Below are positions 44,141-64,000 of a stretch of DNA of 64,000 bases, piece after piece. The DNA is taken from positions 33,066,201 to 33,130,200 of the forward strand of contig OY821771.1 of assembly GCA_963682175.1 (NCBI GenBank). Reading direction: 5' to 3'. This stretch comes from Triglochin maritima (Eukaryota > Streptophyta > Magnoliopsida > Alismatales > Juncaginaceae). The position numbers and the translations under genes are program-made. The notes beneath the pieces were generated by a model. It saw only the letters and a list, made by a program, of their open reading frames with translations, was not told the origin of the DNA and searched no databases. The first letter of the stretch is position 1, and every line of letters begins with the position of its first letter.

Positions 44141-46854
44141 TCAAGGAGGAACTCCCTCGTAATGCAAATTCATGTCCCAGTCATCGAAATCGTGATCCCC
44201 CGGTTTGGGTGCTGCAGGGTGTAACGGGGGTAGAACCTTCTTCCTCTTGATTTTCTTAACGTTACTTTTAATTATTTTCTCAGACAAAGAAATCCGTCGT
44301 TTGCTCGGCGGTCTGCCTTTCCGTATTGTCTTATCCGGATTGAGAACGGATGTACCAGCGAACACAGGATCAGGTCGTTGCATACGTTCCTTAAGCAACT
44401 CAAGTGCCTCTACCGCCTGAAGATATCTGTCGTTTGAGTCGAAAGCGGCCTCGGCGATCCAAAGCGCACGACCCATTATGTCGTCGTGGCGACGAAGCGA
44501 ATCGTTCCCCGTTATGCCGCTTTGAAGAGGAAACTTGACTCCATAGCTCCTTCGGATATCCTTCCTCCATCGGTGGACGATGTAAGACTCGGGGAGCAAC
44601 GCGTTTGGACGTATTCGGGCAATAACAACATAAACGTGACAACATAGGATGCCGACGTGATCAAACATCCTGCAATCGCATACCCACTTCTCATCTCTAA
44701 TTTGCACAGTGAACCGTTTCGACAATGGGAGGATATGTGTCAATACATGTTCGGTCACGTTGAAGTGCAATGTGTCGTCCTCGTTGAACTCATCCTTGAT
44801 GTCGCAGTACATCATCTTCCCAATTTCTAACTGCACCTTCTTGAAGACACCCACCGTATACAACTCGCTCAATTGCCTCTCGAATGGATATTTCGAAATC
44901 AATTGTGGAGCCTTATGCTGACAATCGAAATCAGACTGAGCTTCCTTCTCATACTTGTGGCGTAGTGCGAGTTCGTATTGTTGAACGAACTGCTTAAGTG
45001 TCGTCCTTGATGTGAGGTACTTATCGAAGAAGGCGTTCATACCCTCACTTCTCTGGGTTGATGCCATTCCGGCGGAAAAACAATCCCGCGAAAATGCAGG
45101 TACCCAGTGCTCTCGAATTGCATAAATGGATCGGAGCCAATTATTGTCGTGCAACTCGAAATCATCTAGAAATCCCTGCCAATTCCGCTCGAATTCTGCC
45201 GGAGTCTTGGAATCGAATACACAGTTGTTGAGGTCAAACAACGTATGCTCCCGGTACTTCTTGGGCAGCTTCACAGGGGCCTTATTCATTATGTGCCATA
45301 TACAAAATCTGTGCCGCGCTTCAGGGAACACAGTCCTCACAGCCGAAGCTATGGCGCCACATTGGTCTGTTATGATCGCCGGGGGGCTTGTATCTGCACA
45401 CAAAGCGATCAAGATAAAAACATATGTTAATCCGGACAGAAATAACGTAAACCGGACAGACGTCAAGGGTAAACCGGACGAGCAAAAGACGTAAACCGGA
45501 CAGACGTAAGGGATAAAACGGACGAGCAAAAGACATAAACCGGACAGGCGTCAAGGGTAAACCGGACAGACGTAAGGGATAAACCGGACGCGCAAAAAAC
45601 GTAAACCGGACTTACGTAAGGGATAAACCGGACGAGCAAAATACGTAAACCGGACAGACGTAAGGGATAAAACGGACGAGCAAAATACGTAAACCGGACA
45701 GACGTAAGGGGTAAACAGGACGAGCAAAAATCGTAAACAGGACAGACGTAAGGGATAAACCGGACGAGCAAAATACGTAAACCGGACAGACGTAAAGGAT
45801 AAACCGGACGAGCAAAAGACGTAAAACGGACAGACGTAAGGGAGTAACCGGACAGGCACACAACGTAAAATGGACAAAGCCGGACAAAATAAAACACGTA
45901 CCGTTCATGCACGTCAACCATGTTTGGAACAACCAAATGTAATTTTGTGTCGTCTCGGAAGAGAGGAGTGCGCAACCGAGTAGGACGGACTGGTAGTGGT
46001 GATTTACCCCCACAAATGGGGCAAAAGGCATGTCATACTTGTTTGTTATGTATGTTGTGTCGAAACATATTGCATGTCCAAAGTAAGAGTAAGCAGCTCG
46101 AGACCGACTGTCGGCCCAGAACACATTTCGTAGTCTGCCTTCGTCGTCCATATCCATTACGTAAAAGAAGCGGGAATCATTCTTCTGCATCCTGATGAAA
46201 TAATCTTGGATAGCTTGCGCATCTCCTGGTCCCATTTTGAGGTTTCTAACCTCGTTCACAACATTCCTGCGAAACATAATTTTTATGACAAAGCTAAATG
46301 CGTAACTTCAACCAGGTTAAGTGGAGAATAAATAACCTTAGGTCCCGCTCGTTGAAAGACAATTTATCGTGACCTCCAGCTTCGACCACAAAAGATTGCA
46401 TGGTCTTGGCGGCAGATATACCGGCAGCATCATTGCACGAAATGCGTGCTCTGGCGGACTCCGGGACGGATCGTTTTTGACGGAGGAAGCGCATCTGGTC
46501 TTCCGACAGCATGGCGTGATTATGTTCGAGATCTACGTAGTTAATTACGTAGCCTCTGGATGGATTACCGGAGACCCTAATCCGCGCAGTGCATTCGACC
46601 CTACCGGATAACCTATGTTTCGGTCTACCTTCACCTTGGTTTCCGGGAGCATTACCTTCCTTTGAGCAAGTAAGAGTGGCCCGTATAACAACACCACGAT
46701 CGTAATGAGATTGCCTTATCTTCACACCAAAACCACAGGAATCGGCGTATGAAACGTAAAATGCTTTGGCTTCTTCGAAGGAAGGAAAATTCATCATCAC
46801 TTGAGGGACGTTGGAGGCAGGAGCCGGCTGTGAGGACACATTTACGAGTGCCAT
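44141..46854 (-). CDS. MULE transposase with FAR1-type DNA-binding domain
   Basis: Exons 46,854-46,337, 46,266-45,902 and 45,393-44,141 join in frame to give 711 aa. The start MALVNVSSQ is preferred over an upstream ATG at 46,923 because that stretch looks like a membrane-type leader of no known role. Residues about 22-110 are the FAR1 DNA-binding domain (FPSFEEAKAFYVSYA; GRVECTARIRV; DLEHNHAML). The transposase core has Asp242 (ICFDTTYIT), Asp304 (PPAIITDQ) and Glu411 (STQRSEGMNAFF), with the CxxH-like FCIWHI block between the second and third. Residues about 533-551 are a SWIM zinc finger (CDCRMFDHVGILCCH). A basic C-terminus (KKIKRKKVLPP) may be a nuclear signal. The DDE triad is complete and the frame unbroken, so it could be active. 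Intron 2 is filled by the TCCGG minisatellite. Confidence 0.9.
45428..45895. repeat. ACCGGACAGACGTAAGGGAT minisatellite in transposase intron 2
   Basis: About 21 units of 22 bp, core AAACCGGAC(A/G)(G/A), alternating AGACGTAAGGGAT and GAGCAAAA(G/T)ACGT linkers. On the transposase sense strand the core reads GTCCGGTTTA, the same polarity as the sense strand of the ULP1-gene array. Confidence 0.95.
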
Positions 46855-47054
46855 TACAGTACAACAAAAATGGAGGAAGGAGAGAAGAAGGAATGGTTCG
46901 TAGGATCGGAATAACCAAGACACTCATATTTGTATCTCCGTGAAGCGCCAAACAATAAGAAAGAAGACGGAGGACGTGCTGATTTGAAAAGCATTAAATG
47001 CGATGGTGGACGCATCGGGAAAATAAAACAACATCAACAAAAAATCAGGAGTAA

Positions 47055-47165
47055 GTAGTTCGTCTGTCCGGAATAAGTGTTCCGTCTGTCCGGAATAAGT
47101 AGTTCGTCTGTCCGGAATAAGTGTTCCGTCTGTCCGGAATAAGTATTCCAACTATCCGGAATAAA
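47055..47165. repeat. TGTCCGGAATAAGT minisatellite upstream of the transposase gene
   Basis: Five units of 22 bp (CTGTCCGGAATAAG(T)(G/A) with GTTC linkers) about 200 bp upstream of the transposase ATG, where a promoter or 5' UTR would lie. Confidence 0.9.
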
Positions 47166-47449
47166 TACTCACTAAAGAAAATGAATGATGTGTGTGTCCG
47201 GAAAAAAATGAATTTAATAAAGAGAAGGGAGGGAAATAGGACGAAAGAATGGAGTGATTTGAGACGCATTAATGAGGGATGGCGAGGGATGGCGAAATTG
47301 GTACGAAACGAGGAATAAACTAAACAAAGAAATTGTTTCTGGGGAGAGAGCGAACTCAGCCGCGTCTGCTGACTGGGTTGCCCACATCAGCCATTCTGCT
47401 GACTGGGTTTGCAGCGTCCGTGACGCGAAGCGTTCAACAAACATTTCCC

Positions 47450-47458
47450 TATAAAGTA
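47450..47458. repeat. Right target-site duplication of the MULE, TATAAAGTA
   Basis: Perfect copy of 39,332-39,340. Confidence 0.9.
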
Positions 47459-48549
47459 TGTAAAACCTAAGGTTAAGATTGTCAGCTCACCAACTCAAAT
47501 GTCTTCTGGTCCCCTTCTTTATAATATGAATCCAATATCACAATGTTATTCGACCATAATCTCTCCCCCAACCACACACACACAAAGGGGAAAATGAAGG
47601 AATTTACTCACTAAAAACTCATCCGGAAATGCCAATAAAAGGATGAATAGAATTGTTTCATCAGACGGTTGCTATTCATACGGCGATTCATATGTCAACA
47701 TTCCAACCGGTCCTCCTCTTAATATTTAATTTTTTAAAATTATTTTAAGTTAATTTCTTAAATACTTATGGATCATAATATTATGGCTAAATTGTAGTTT
47801 ACACTCTCAACTATGGGTTAGTAAAACTTTGACATTCTAAACTTTAAAATGTTACACTCATAAATTTGAATATGCAACATTTTGCCCCCATTTCTACCAT
47901 TGAATTGTTATTTTTCAACATATCCATCATTTTCCCTTAATTTTTCATGTTTTTTGCCAAACATAATTCTAATATATCCTATGAAAAAGTTTAGATCAAA
48001 TTAGTATTTAGATTTTGCTCGAATTTGAGACCGACTGGTGCTAAATTCGATCCAAATTTGAACCAAATCTACCTTTGATTCGATTTGAAACTTACCATAA
48101 AAGAGAGATTAGAAGTATGTTTAGAAAAAAAAGAAAAAAAATAAATATATTGAAAAACAACAATTTTACGACGAAAATGGGATCAAAGTGTTATGCATCC
48201 AACGTTGAAGGAGAGGTGAAAGTGGCGTACATACGTGTCTTTTGTTGTCGTGCCACTCAAAAATAGTTGACGGTTTATTTGTTGGTCGCTTAGGGGAAAA
48301 ATTGCAAAAGTTACAATTAAAAATTACTTTATATTAACGGAGTTAACTGAAAACTTAACAAAGTGACATGGTTTGAAAAAGTGCAAATAACCATGATTTT
48401 AGTGGCATAAGTGCATATAGAAAACTTTGTAGAGAAAAAGTAATAGAAGAGGGTAGAAAGTGGAATTCAGTGTTCAACAGTGACATGCAAGCAAAAAACC
48501 AATTTCTTTTTTTTTCTTCTCAAAGTACATTCATACAAGTACTGAATTG
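47459..48549. other. AT-rich spacer, no gene
   Basis: No supported frame. Contains a CA repeat near 47,572 and several A/T homopolymers. Confidence 0.5.
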
Positions 48550-49546
48550 CTATTCATCGCCCCAAAATTACTTAAATCGCCCCAACAAATTACCATTTTG
48601 CCCTTCAGAAACTTTAAAAAAAAAAAAATTTAGGGGGAGGCGTCTGCCGGAGCCGCCTCCCCATAGGGGACGTCGCCCCCCTATGGGGAGGCGGCTCCGG
48701 CAGACGCCTCCCTCCTATGGGGAGGCGTCTGCGGCAGACGCCTCCCCCTAAAAATTTTTTTTTGGGTTTTTTTTTAATATTAATAGAAAATAGGGTTTAC
48801 ATTATCAAATTTAATATGTTTGTACATTATGTAGTGTGGATTGATTATCAAAAAATATGAAAGATAGGATACTCATCATAAAAAAATAACAGTACGACAG
48901 AGAAACAAAAACAAATACGAAAACAAACGTACGACAGATAAAAAAATACTAATGGGGTTGTTATGTACAGTGGATGGGTAAGATGATTTGGGCTGTGTAG
49001 CCGATCCTGGAGAAGAAGGACGAGATGTCAGGCGAGTACACCAGAGCTGCTTGTGTAGATGATGATCACTTGATACAGGCGTGACATTCTCAGTTGGGCA
49101 TCCCCGATCATGATTAGGTTGATGAGTAGTTAGAGTATTAGTATCTTACTCTTATTACTGTATTCTCGTTTCTGTCGTACACTTACTATTCGTACTTGTA
49201 TTTGTTTATCTGTCGTACGTTTGTTTTTGTATTTGTTTTTGTTTCTCTGTCGTACTGTTATTTTTTTATGATGAGTATCCTATCTTTCAAATTTTTTGAT
49301 AATCAATCCACACTACATAATGTACAAACATATTAAATTTGATAATGTAAACCCTATTTTCTATTAATATTAAAAAAAACCCAAAATTTTTTTTTTTTAG
49401 GGGGAGGCGTCTGCCGGAGCCGCCTCCCCATAGGAGGGAGGCGTCTCCGGCAGACGCCTCCCCCTAAAAATTTTTTTTTTTAAGTTTCTGAAGGGCAAAA
49501 TGGTAATTTGTTGGGGCGATTTAAGTAATTTTGGGGCGACGAATAG
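48550..49546. mobile_element. Foldback element with long inverted repeats and GC-rich palindromic blocks
   Basis: The left arm from CTATTCATCGCCCC at 48,550 to about 48,950 is matched in reverse by about 49,195-49,546 (ending GGGGCGACGAATAG). Shared blocks include AAATTACCATTTTGCCC, AATAGAAAATAGGGTTTAC and GTACGACAGA. Each arm has a GC-rich block (GGAGGCGTCTGCCGGAGCC) next to A/T homopolymers; the left block (48,640-48,755) is longer and contains nested palindromes. About 240 bp of non-repeated sequence lies in the loop. The target duplication could not be fixed. Class is uncertain (MULE-type foldback or MITE). Confidence 0.8.
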
Positions 49547-50330
49547 TAGTTCCCTAAAAGTATCAAATTTCATCAAAATCAATCCTCTAGGTAAGAGTAT
49601 TAGATCATCATTTGCTAGTAGAATACTATTCACTAGACTGACACACCTGACATGTAATTAGTTATTCTTGATAGAGGGTTAAAATAAAAATCTCATTCTA
49701 CCACAAACCGAACACACCTAACTCTCCAAAAACCACACCAAACAACACAAAATTGAAATTTGAAGTTACCATTTTATCTAGTCTCCAAGATCAAAATTTT
49801 AAATTCCAAAACTTTATCCCACCTCAAATACAACAACATTAAGTCTAAATGTAAAAACTAAAACTCAAATTATAACCACAACATTCCACCAATAATAATA
49901 TACTAATCCTAGTTTGGTCTAAATTTGGGTGGGACACCCGCATACCATATAGGTGGCTACGCCACAAGCTATATCAACGCATTATATTGCAAATTACAAG
50001 AGACGTAAGTTATTAAGGGTACGTAAGTTATTTCAACAAATGGAATAATCAAATCAACCAAATACATCACATAGAAAATCGACTTCACATAAGGAATCAA
50101 TTTCTTAAAAAATCTATTTGGGAAGGAAAAATCAAGTCCTAAAAGGTAATGGAAACGACGTTAACCCAAACACCGAGATCTCCCCAAGATCCCCCCAAAT
50201 AAACACGAGAAAGCGACGTCACCTTAATAATCACAAACCAAGTAACTTTATATAAGTTGATCATTAATCATAATAAAGTAGTCAAATCCAAATAATCAAT
50301 CTTATCTAAATCGGATTATTGGGTATTGAA
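49547..50330. other. Upstream region of the NDR kinase gene
   Basis: AT-rich and without coding frames. It changes to C/T-rich sequence from about 50,350, as expected near a plant transcription start. A possible promoter lies here, but no TATA box can be singled out. Confidence 0.4.
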
Positions 50331-50349
50331 GCAGAGTAATGATACATAC

Positions 50350-51347
50350 ATGCACATCCAGCCCTTCCTTCCTTCCTCCCAAAATGGAACGAAGCCGTTG
50401 CACCGTCCCGGGCGAGGCGGAGGCGCCGGTTTTCTAGGGTTTCCCCATCCAATCCAAACCCACCCTCTCCCGTCCTCCCATTCCCACCCCCCACCTCCTG
50501 CGGTCTGCCGGATCCCGCTCCGGTCTCCCTTCCCCCCTCCATTCAGGTTTTAGTCTCCAAAACTCCCCTAGAAATCTCGCCTTCGAATCGACGATTCTAA
50601 ATGACGCTGTTGGTGTAGGTTTCGACGTGGATTTTGTGGGTTTTCGATTTGGGAATTTGTTCGGATTGTGGGGATGAATGGTTCAATGCGACCAGTAAGT
50701 AGTAACTCTAGGGTTTCGGAGCCGGATTTTGGGTTTTTGTATTGGTTCCGGGTTTGGGTTGTGTTTTGGTTTTCGTGGGATTTGGAGTTTTTATGGGATT
50801 TTCAGGTTTCGAGGTGGTGGGATGTGGAGTTTGGTTGGGTTGCTGGGGGTGAATGCTACAATGGCACTGCTCTTGCTACTCCTCTAGGGTTTCGGAGGAA
50901 ACGGAATATGTGTTTTCGTATTGGTTCCGGATTTGGGTTTCTTCTTCTTCTTCTTCTTCTGGAAATTGGAGTTTTTATGTGGTTTTCAGGTAGTCCTCGA
51001 TTCGGATTGATGTTGGTGCTCTAATTTTATGGGTATCATCTGTAGCTGTTTTTATGTATCATTAGATTTTTGGATTGGATTGTTGTAATGCTTCTAAACT
51101 TGAGCTTTTATATGTTAATCCGTGTCTCGGTTTTTGTTTTATCTTATAATGTGGTGTTGGGTTTGAGGGGATTTTATTGAATGTTTGGTTTATTTTGTAG
51201 GATCAAGGCATTTGGGTTAGTTATCCATTGTAGCTGAATTTGAATTGTAGTTGGGCTTTGGTGTTGGTTTGGAGAGCATAGTGGAAAATGTGCCTTGTCT
51301 AGTTGACGTTGGTTTGGTGGATCGGAGGATTTTGGTGTTGGTAGGCG
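50350..51347 (+). promoter_or_regulatory. Probable 5' UTR of the NDR kinase gene with an intron at 50,695-51,200
   Basis: A pyrimidine-rich leader at 50,350-50,560 is followed by a good donor GTAAGT at 50,695 and the acceptor TTTTGTAG ending 51,200. The intervening 506 bp are T/G-rich and intron-like, with a (CTT)n tract at 50,941. An ATG at 50,675 would start a very short upstream frame if this leader is transcribed. Transcript ends cannot be seen from sequence. Confidence 0.45.
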
Positions 51348-60576
<9,229 letters not shown>

Positions 60577-61340
60577 GCATTACCTGTTCGAAGTAGAAAC
60601 CAAGAAATGAAGAACCTCTCAGCTAAAGTGACAGTTGGGCACGCACTGAAGCGTCTGAATTTTAGTGTACATTTCCGATCATCTTTCACTAGGCACCACA
60701 AGTCTGTTGCTTAAGCAGTAGAGCCGCATGACCAAATGCGTCAAGAACAGTTGTGTGGTTACAAAATGTAAGTATTAGAGGTGTTCTTCCCAGGTGTTCA
60801 TTTTTAGTCAGATCAACCTGCAAAATTTGTTCAGTTGAGAGTAAATATCATCCTGTTTTTTTCTTAAGTTGGAAGTTGTATATATATCCATATATACGTA
60901 AAGACGGATTCCTCTTCCAGGCAAAAACTGTCTTGGAAAGGATTGCATTTTTTTGGAGAAACACTTGTGATTTTTGTTTGCATCTGTAATTGTGTTTTTT
61001 TTTCTGAACAAACCTAACCACTTGATGTAACTGAGAAAGAATTTGACCAAAATCTCGGGTTCATTGTTTGACGTTGATTTAAGACAAGCTACGAAAATCT
61101 TGGTGTTGTCTTGAATATAATATCGAAACGGTGAAACCAAATCATATAGTTTCAGTAATTTTGTTGGAAGATGCATCTTAGAATCTGTCTTGTGTTTATC
61201 ATTTGTTATTATATAACAAAAATAAAATAGGGCCTAAGCTAAACGATCCCACGGTTTATGGTCAAGAGAAGAAAAACCTGTTTTTTTCAGTTTGGAGGTC
61301 TTGACTGATAACTATAATTTTATGGTAATACTGTAGTAAT
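60577..61340. other. 3' flank of the NDR kinase gene
   Basis: The 3' UTR must begin here. No polyadenylation signal can be assigned with confidence, and no other gene was found before the retrotransposon. Confidence 0.45.
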
Positions 61341-64000
61341 CAGAACAAGCCCATCAGTTTATGAACTTAACATGAATCTTCCTGAGAAGTTTCTGGTAAT
61401 GTCAATTATCGAGAAGTTCTTTCGATCCTCGGAAGACTTCGGTATGTCTCTAAAGCATACGAGAGGAAAACTGACTATGGGTGACCTCATGGTTGCTATT
61501 GCAATCGAAGATGAACATCGGGGTGAAAAACCAGTGATGCCTGTAGAGTTCCAACCAAAAGTAAACGTATTAATTGGATCCTCATCTAAGTCACATTTTA
61601 AAGGAAAACCACAATCTTCTAATAAGACAAAACTTAAGACCAAAATCCAGAAAAAGCCAACAAACAAACCATGTTGGAATTGTGGACAGGTTGGGCACTG
61701 GGCTAAGGATTGTCCTCCCACGAAAGTCAAACGCCAACAAGGTACCACTTATTCGACTCCACAAGTTAATGTATTGATTGCTGTGGATGAGATCAATTGT
61801 AAGTTTGTTTCTGTTAATCCTTAAAAAAAATACATTTATGAACCACGTGAGTGGTTGGTTGACACTGGGGCTAATGTGCATGTATGTGCTGACAAGTCCA
61901 TGTTTGTCTCTTACCAGCATGTCGATCGTAGATCTGTGGCGATGACCAATGGGAATGTTGCAAAGGTGCTTGGAATTGGACGTATCGACTTGAAGTTACC
62001 TTCAGGACTAGTTCTTTCGCTGCACAGGACACATCATGTGTCTGATGTTCGTCGCAATATTATTAGTGGTCCGTGTCTGGTAGTCGAGGGTTATGAAGTG
62101 ACTTTTAAATGTAACAAAGTTGTAACTACTCTTTTAGGTACTTTTATTGGCAAGAGGTACTTCTCTTGTGGTGCTTTTTAAATTCATATTGAACCTGTTT
62201 TTTATAATCGCAATGATATTTCTATTAAAGATGTGTCTTCTCCTGTTGTTTATTCCATTGAATCTGGTGATTTTGGCATAAATGTTTAGGACATGTGAAT
62301 TATCAATGTTTAAAAAGAATGATGAATTTAAATATGATTCCTAAGTATGCGATTGAGAATAAAAAATGTCAAGTGTGTACATGCTAAAAAACCGAAAAAA
62401 ACATTTCATTATGTGACTAAAAATACTAGTATTTTAGATTTAGTACACACTGATACTTGTGAGTTTAATGACATGTTAACTAAGGATAAAAAGAAATATT
62501 TTATCACTTTCATTGATGATAGTTCAAAGTATTGCTATGTTTATCTTTTGAAAAGTAAGGATGAAGCATTGTCTAAGTTCCTTATTTTTAAGAATGAAGC
62601 AGAGACACAAACTGAAAAGAAACTTAAGAGGTTGAGATCCGATAGAGGTGGTGAATATACGTCTAACCAGTTCGAACAAGTGTGTCAGGATTCTGGCATA
62701 GTTCATGAGGGGACGACGCCATATTCTCCACAATCTAACGGAAAAATAGAACATTATCTAATATGATTATTGCATTATTGGAGAGTTCAGGATTACCCAA
62801 ATATATGTGGGGAGAATCTTTGAATACGGTTTGCCATATTCTGAATAAAGTTCCTCAGAAACATAAGGAGGATAGTCCATTCGAACTCTGGTGTGGTCGA
62901 AAACCTAACCTTAAATATCTTAGAGTTTGTGGTTGTCTTGCAAAAGTGTTAATCCTTGAACATAAAAGGAAAAAGCTTGGTCTCAAGACTGTTGATGCAA
63001 TATTTATCAGATATGTGATTAATAACTATGCGTACAGATTTTTGATAATCAAGTCTGAGATATCTGGCATAGATGTTAACACTATTGTTGAATTTCATGA
63101 TGCCACATTTTTTGAGGGTGTATTTCCCATGAAATCTGGAGTTCCTCAACAAGTTTTTTCTTCAGTTGATCCCTCTACGTCTGTTTCCATCCACGAGCAT
63201 GTGGAAAGGATGACAAATGTGGGGGCAGATTTGTCCATTGCTGAATTTGAGTCTTCTCAAACTCAAAAATTGAAATTGAACCAAGGAAGAGCAAACGTTC
63301 TAGAATTGTCAAGGATTTGGGAAGTGATTTTATCACATACCACATCGAGCGTAATCCTAACACTTTCAAGGATGTTATGACTTCATCCAAAGCAAAGCAT
63401 TGGAAAGATGCAATTAAGATCGAAATGGACTCTATTGTCTCGAATGAGACATGGGAGTTGGTAAATCTTTCTCCAGGTTAAAAAGAAATTAAAACCAGAT
63501 GGTTCCATCGATAAGTATAAAGTCAGATTAGTTGTCAAGGGGTTTAAACAAAATGAAGGAATAGACTATTTCGATACATATTCTCCAGTGTCTCGTATGA
63601 CTACTATCCGAGTGCTTTTAGTATTGGCGTCTGTATATGATTTTACGATCCATCAAATAGATGTAAAAATTGATTTTCTTCATGGTGATCTTGAAGAAGA
63701 AATTTATATGGACCAACCTGAAAGATTTGTAGCTTCTGGAAACGAGAACAAAGTTTGTAAACTTATTAAGTCTCTTTATGGACTTAAACAAGCCCCAAAA
63801 GATTGGCATGAGAAATTTGACAAAATTATACTATCATTTGGATTCCAGGTTATTGATTCTGACAAATGTGTCTAGTGCAAAGTTCAAGCTAATGCATGTA
63901 TTGCATTGTGTTTATATGTCGATGACATATTACAGTTTGGCTCTAACCTTAATATAATACATGAAACAAAGTCCTTGTGTACTAAGTTTGAGATGAAGGA
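61341..64000 (+). mobile_element. Degraded Copia-type retrotransposon, gag-protease-integrase-RT, cut by the window end
   Basis: The polyprotein order is Copia: a C-terminal gag piece (61,372 on), zinc knuckle CWNCGQVGHWAKDC at 61,672-61,713, protease WLVDTGANVH with the active DTG at 61,861-61,869, integrase (about 62,350-63,130: LVHTDT, FITFIDDSSKY, SDRGGEY, SPQSNGKIEH), then reverse transcriptase (DVKIDFLHGDLEEEIYM, LYGLKQAP, YVDD at 63,914-63,925). Integrase before RT distinguishes Copia from Gypsy. Lesions: an in-frame TAA at 61,822-61,824, stops or shifts at about 62,179-62,350, near 62,764, near 63,380-63,480 and at 63,873. The N-terminal gag and the 5' LTR are missing to the left, so the element is 5'-truncated. 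The 3' end lies outside the window. Confidence 0.9.

Larger units (their letters stand above)
39341..47449. mobile_element. Mutator-like element (MULE), 8,109 bp, two intact genes
   Basis: Flanked by TATAAAGTA on both sides. The terminal inverted repeats are imperfect: the left end 39,341-39,377 starts GAGTAG and contains ACGCGAGCGTCCGTGACGCG. The right end, read inward, starts GGGAAATG and contains ACGCTTCGCGTCACGGACGC. It encodes a DUF1985/coiled-coil/ULP1 protein rightward (39,701-43,140) and a FAR1-type transposase leftward (46,854-44,141), converging on a central repeat array. Both genes have open frames and good splice signals throughout, in contrast to the decayed relatives at 1-15 kb. 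MULEs carrying ULP1-like genes are known from plants (KAONASHI type in Arabidopsis, a similar element in melon). This one looks young and possibly autonomous. Confidence 0.88.

Noticed and set aside
45463..46277. Minus-strand frames of 170 and 221 aa with repeated RLSGLR-type units
   Set aside because: They read through the minisatellite in transposase intron 2; only the portion 46,266-45,902 is a real exon.

Overview
The window is a piece of an angiosperm nuclear genome (probably a eudicot; species not identifiable from sequence alone). The evidence is GT-AG spliced genes, a plant NDR kinase, a plastid fibrillin, and dense nested transposons: Mutator-like elements (MULEs), a Helitron, Copia-type and other LTR elements, and MITE/foldback elements. 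AT-rich intergenic DNA separates them. No rRNA, tRNA, CRISPR or bacterial operon structure was seen.

Layout. 1-15 kb is a graveyard of MULE genes of the type that carry ULP1-like protease genes. A DUF1985/coiled-coil/ULP1 gene on the minus strand (about 10.7 to 5.4 kb) is broken by a 2.47-kb LTR element with a CTTTG target duplication. A second, inverted pair of modules (1-2.3 kb and 11.7-14.4 kb) shares the end of a coiled-coil gene, a TCGA-rich tandem repeat and a small, unrecognised two-exon gene. A foldback of about 440 bp lies at 14.5-15.0 kb. At 16.4-19.55 kb is an LTR into which a 1.52-kb solo LTR inserted (TSD TTATA). 20.3-23.3 kb holds a fibrillin (FBN6-like) gene on the minus strand. 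It has a shifted exon 1 and a damaged splice donor. A partial second copy lies at 27.0-28.1 kb, and the DNA between them holds a solo LTR and GC-rich repeats. 28.1-32.2 kb has no recognisable gene.

32,241-39,327 is best read as a 7.1-kb Helitron on the minus strand carrying a decayed RPA70-like gene. Next to it, 39,341-47,449 is an 8.1-kb MULE with a perfect 9-bp target duplication (TATAAAGTA), imperfect terminal inverted repeats and two uninterrupted convergent genes. These are a DUF1985/coiled-coil/ULP1-type protease gene and a FAR1-type MULE transposase gene. Introns and spacers of this element are packed with a minisatellite of about 22 bp centred on TCCGGA.

48.55-49.55 kb is a foldback element. 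50.3-60.6 kb is a complete NDR-family AGC kinase gene (13 coding exons, 546 aa) with a GC splice donor and a hAT-type MITE in one intron. 61.34-64 kb is a degraded Copia polyprotein that runs off the window.

The two host genes (NDR kinase and fibrillin) appear unrelated in function. The rest of the window is explained mainly by repeated insertion, nesting and decay of mobile elements.
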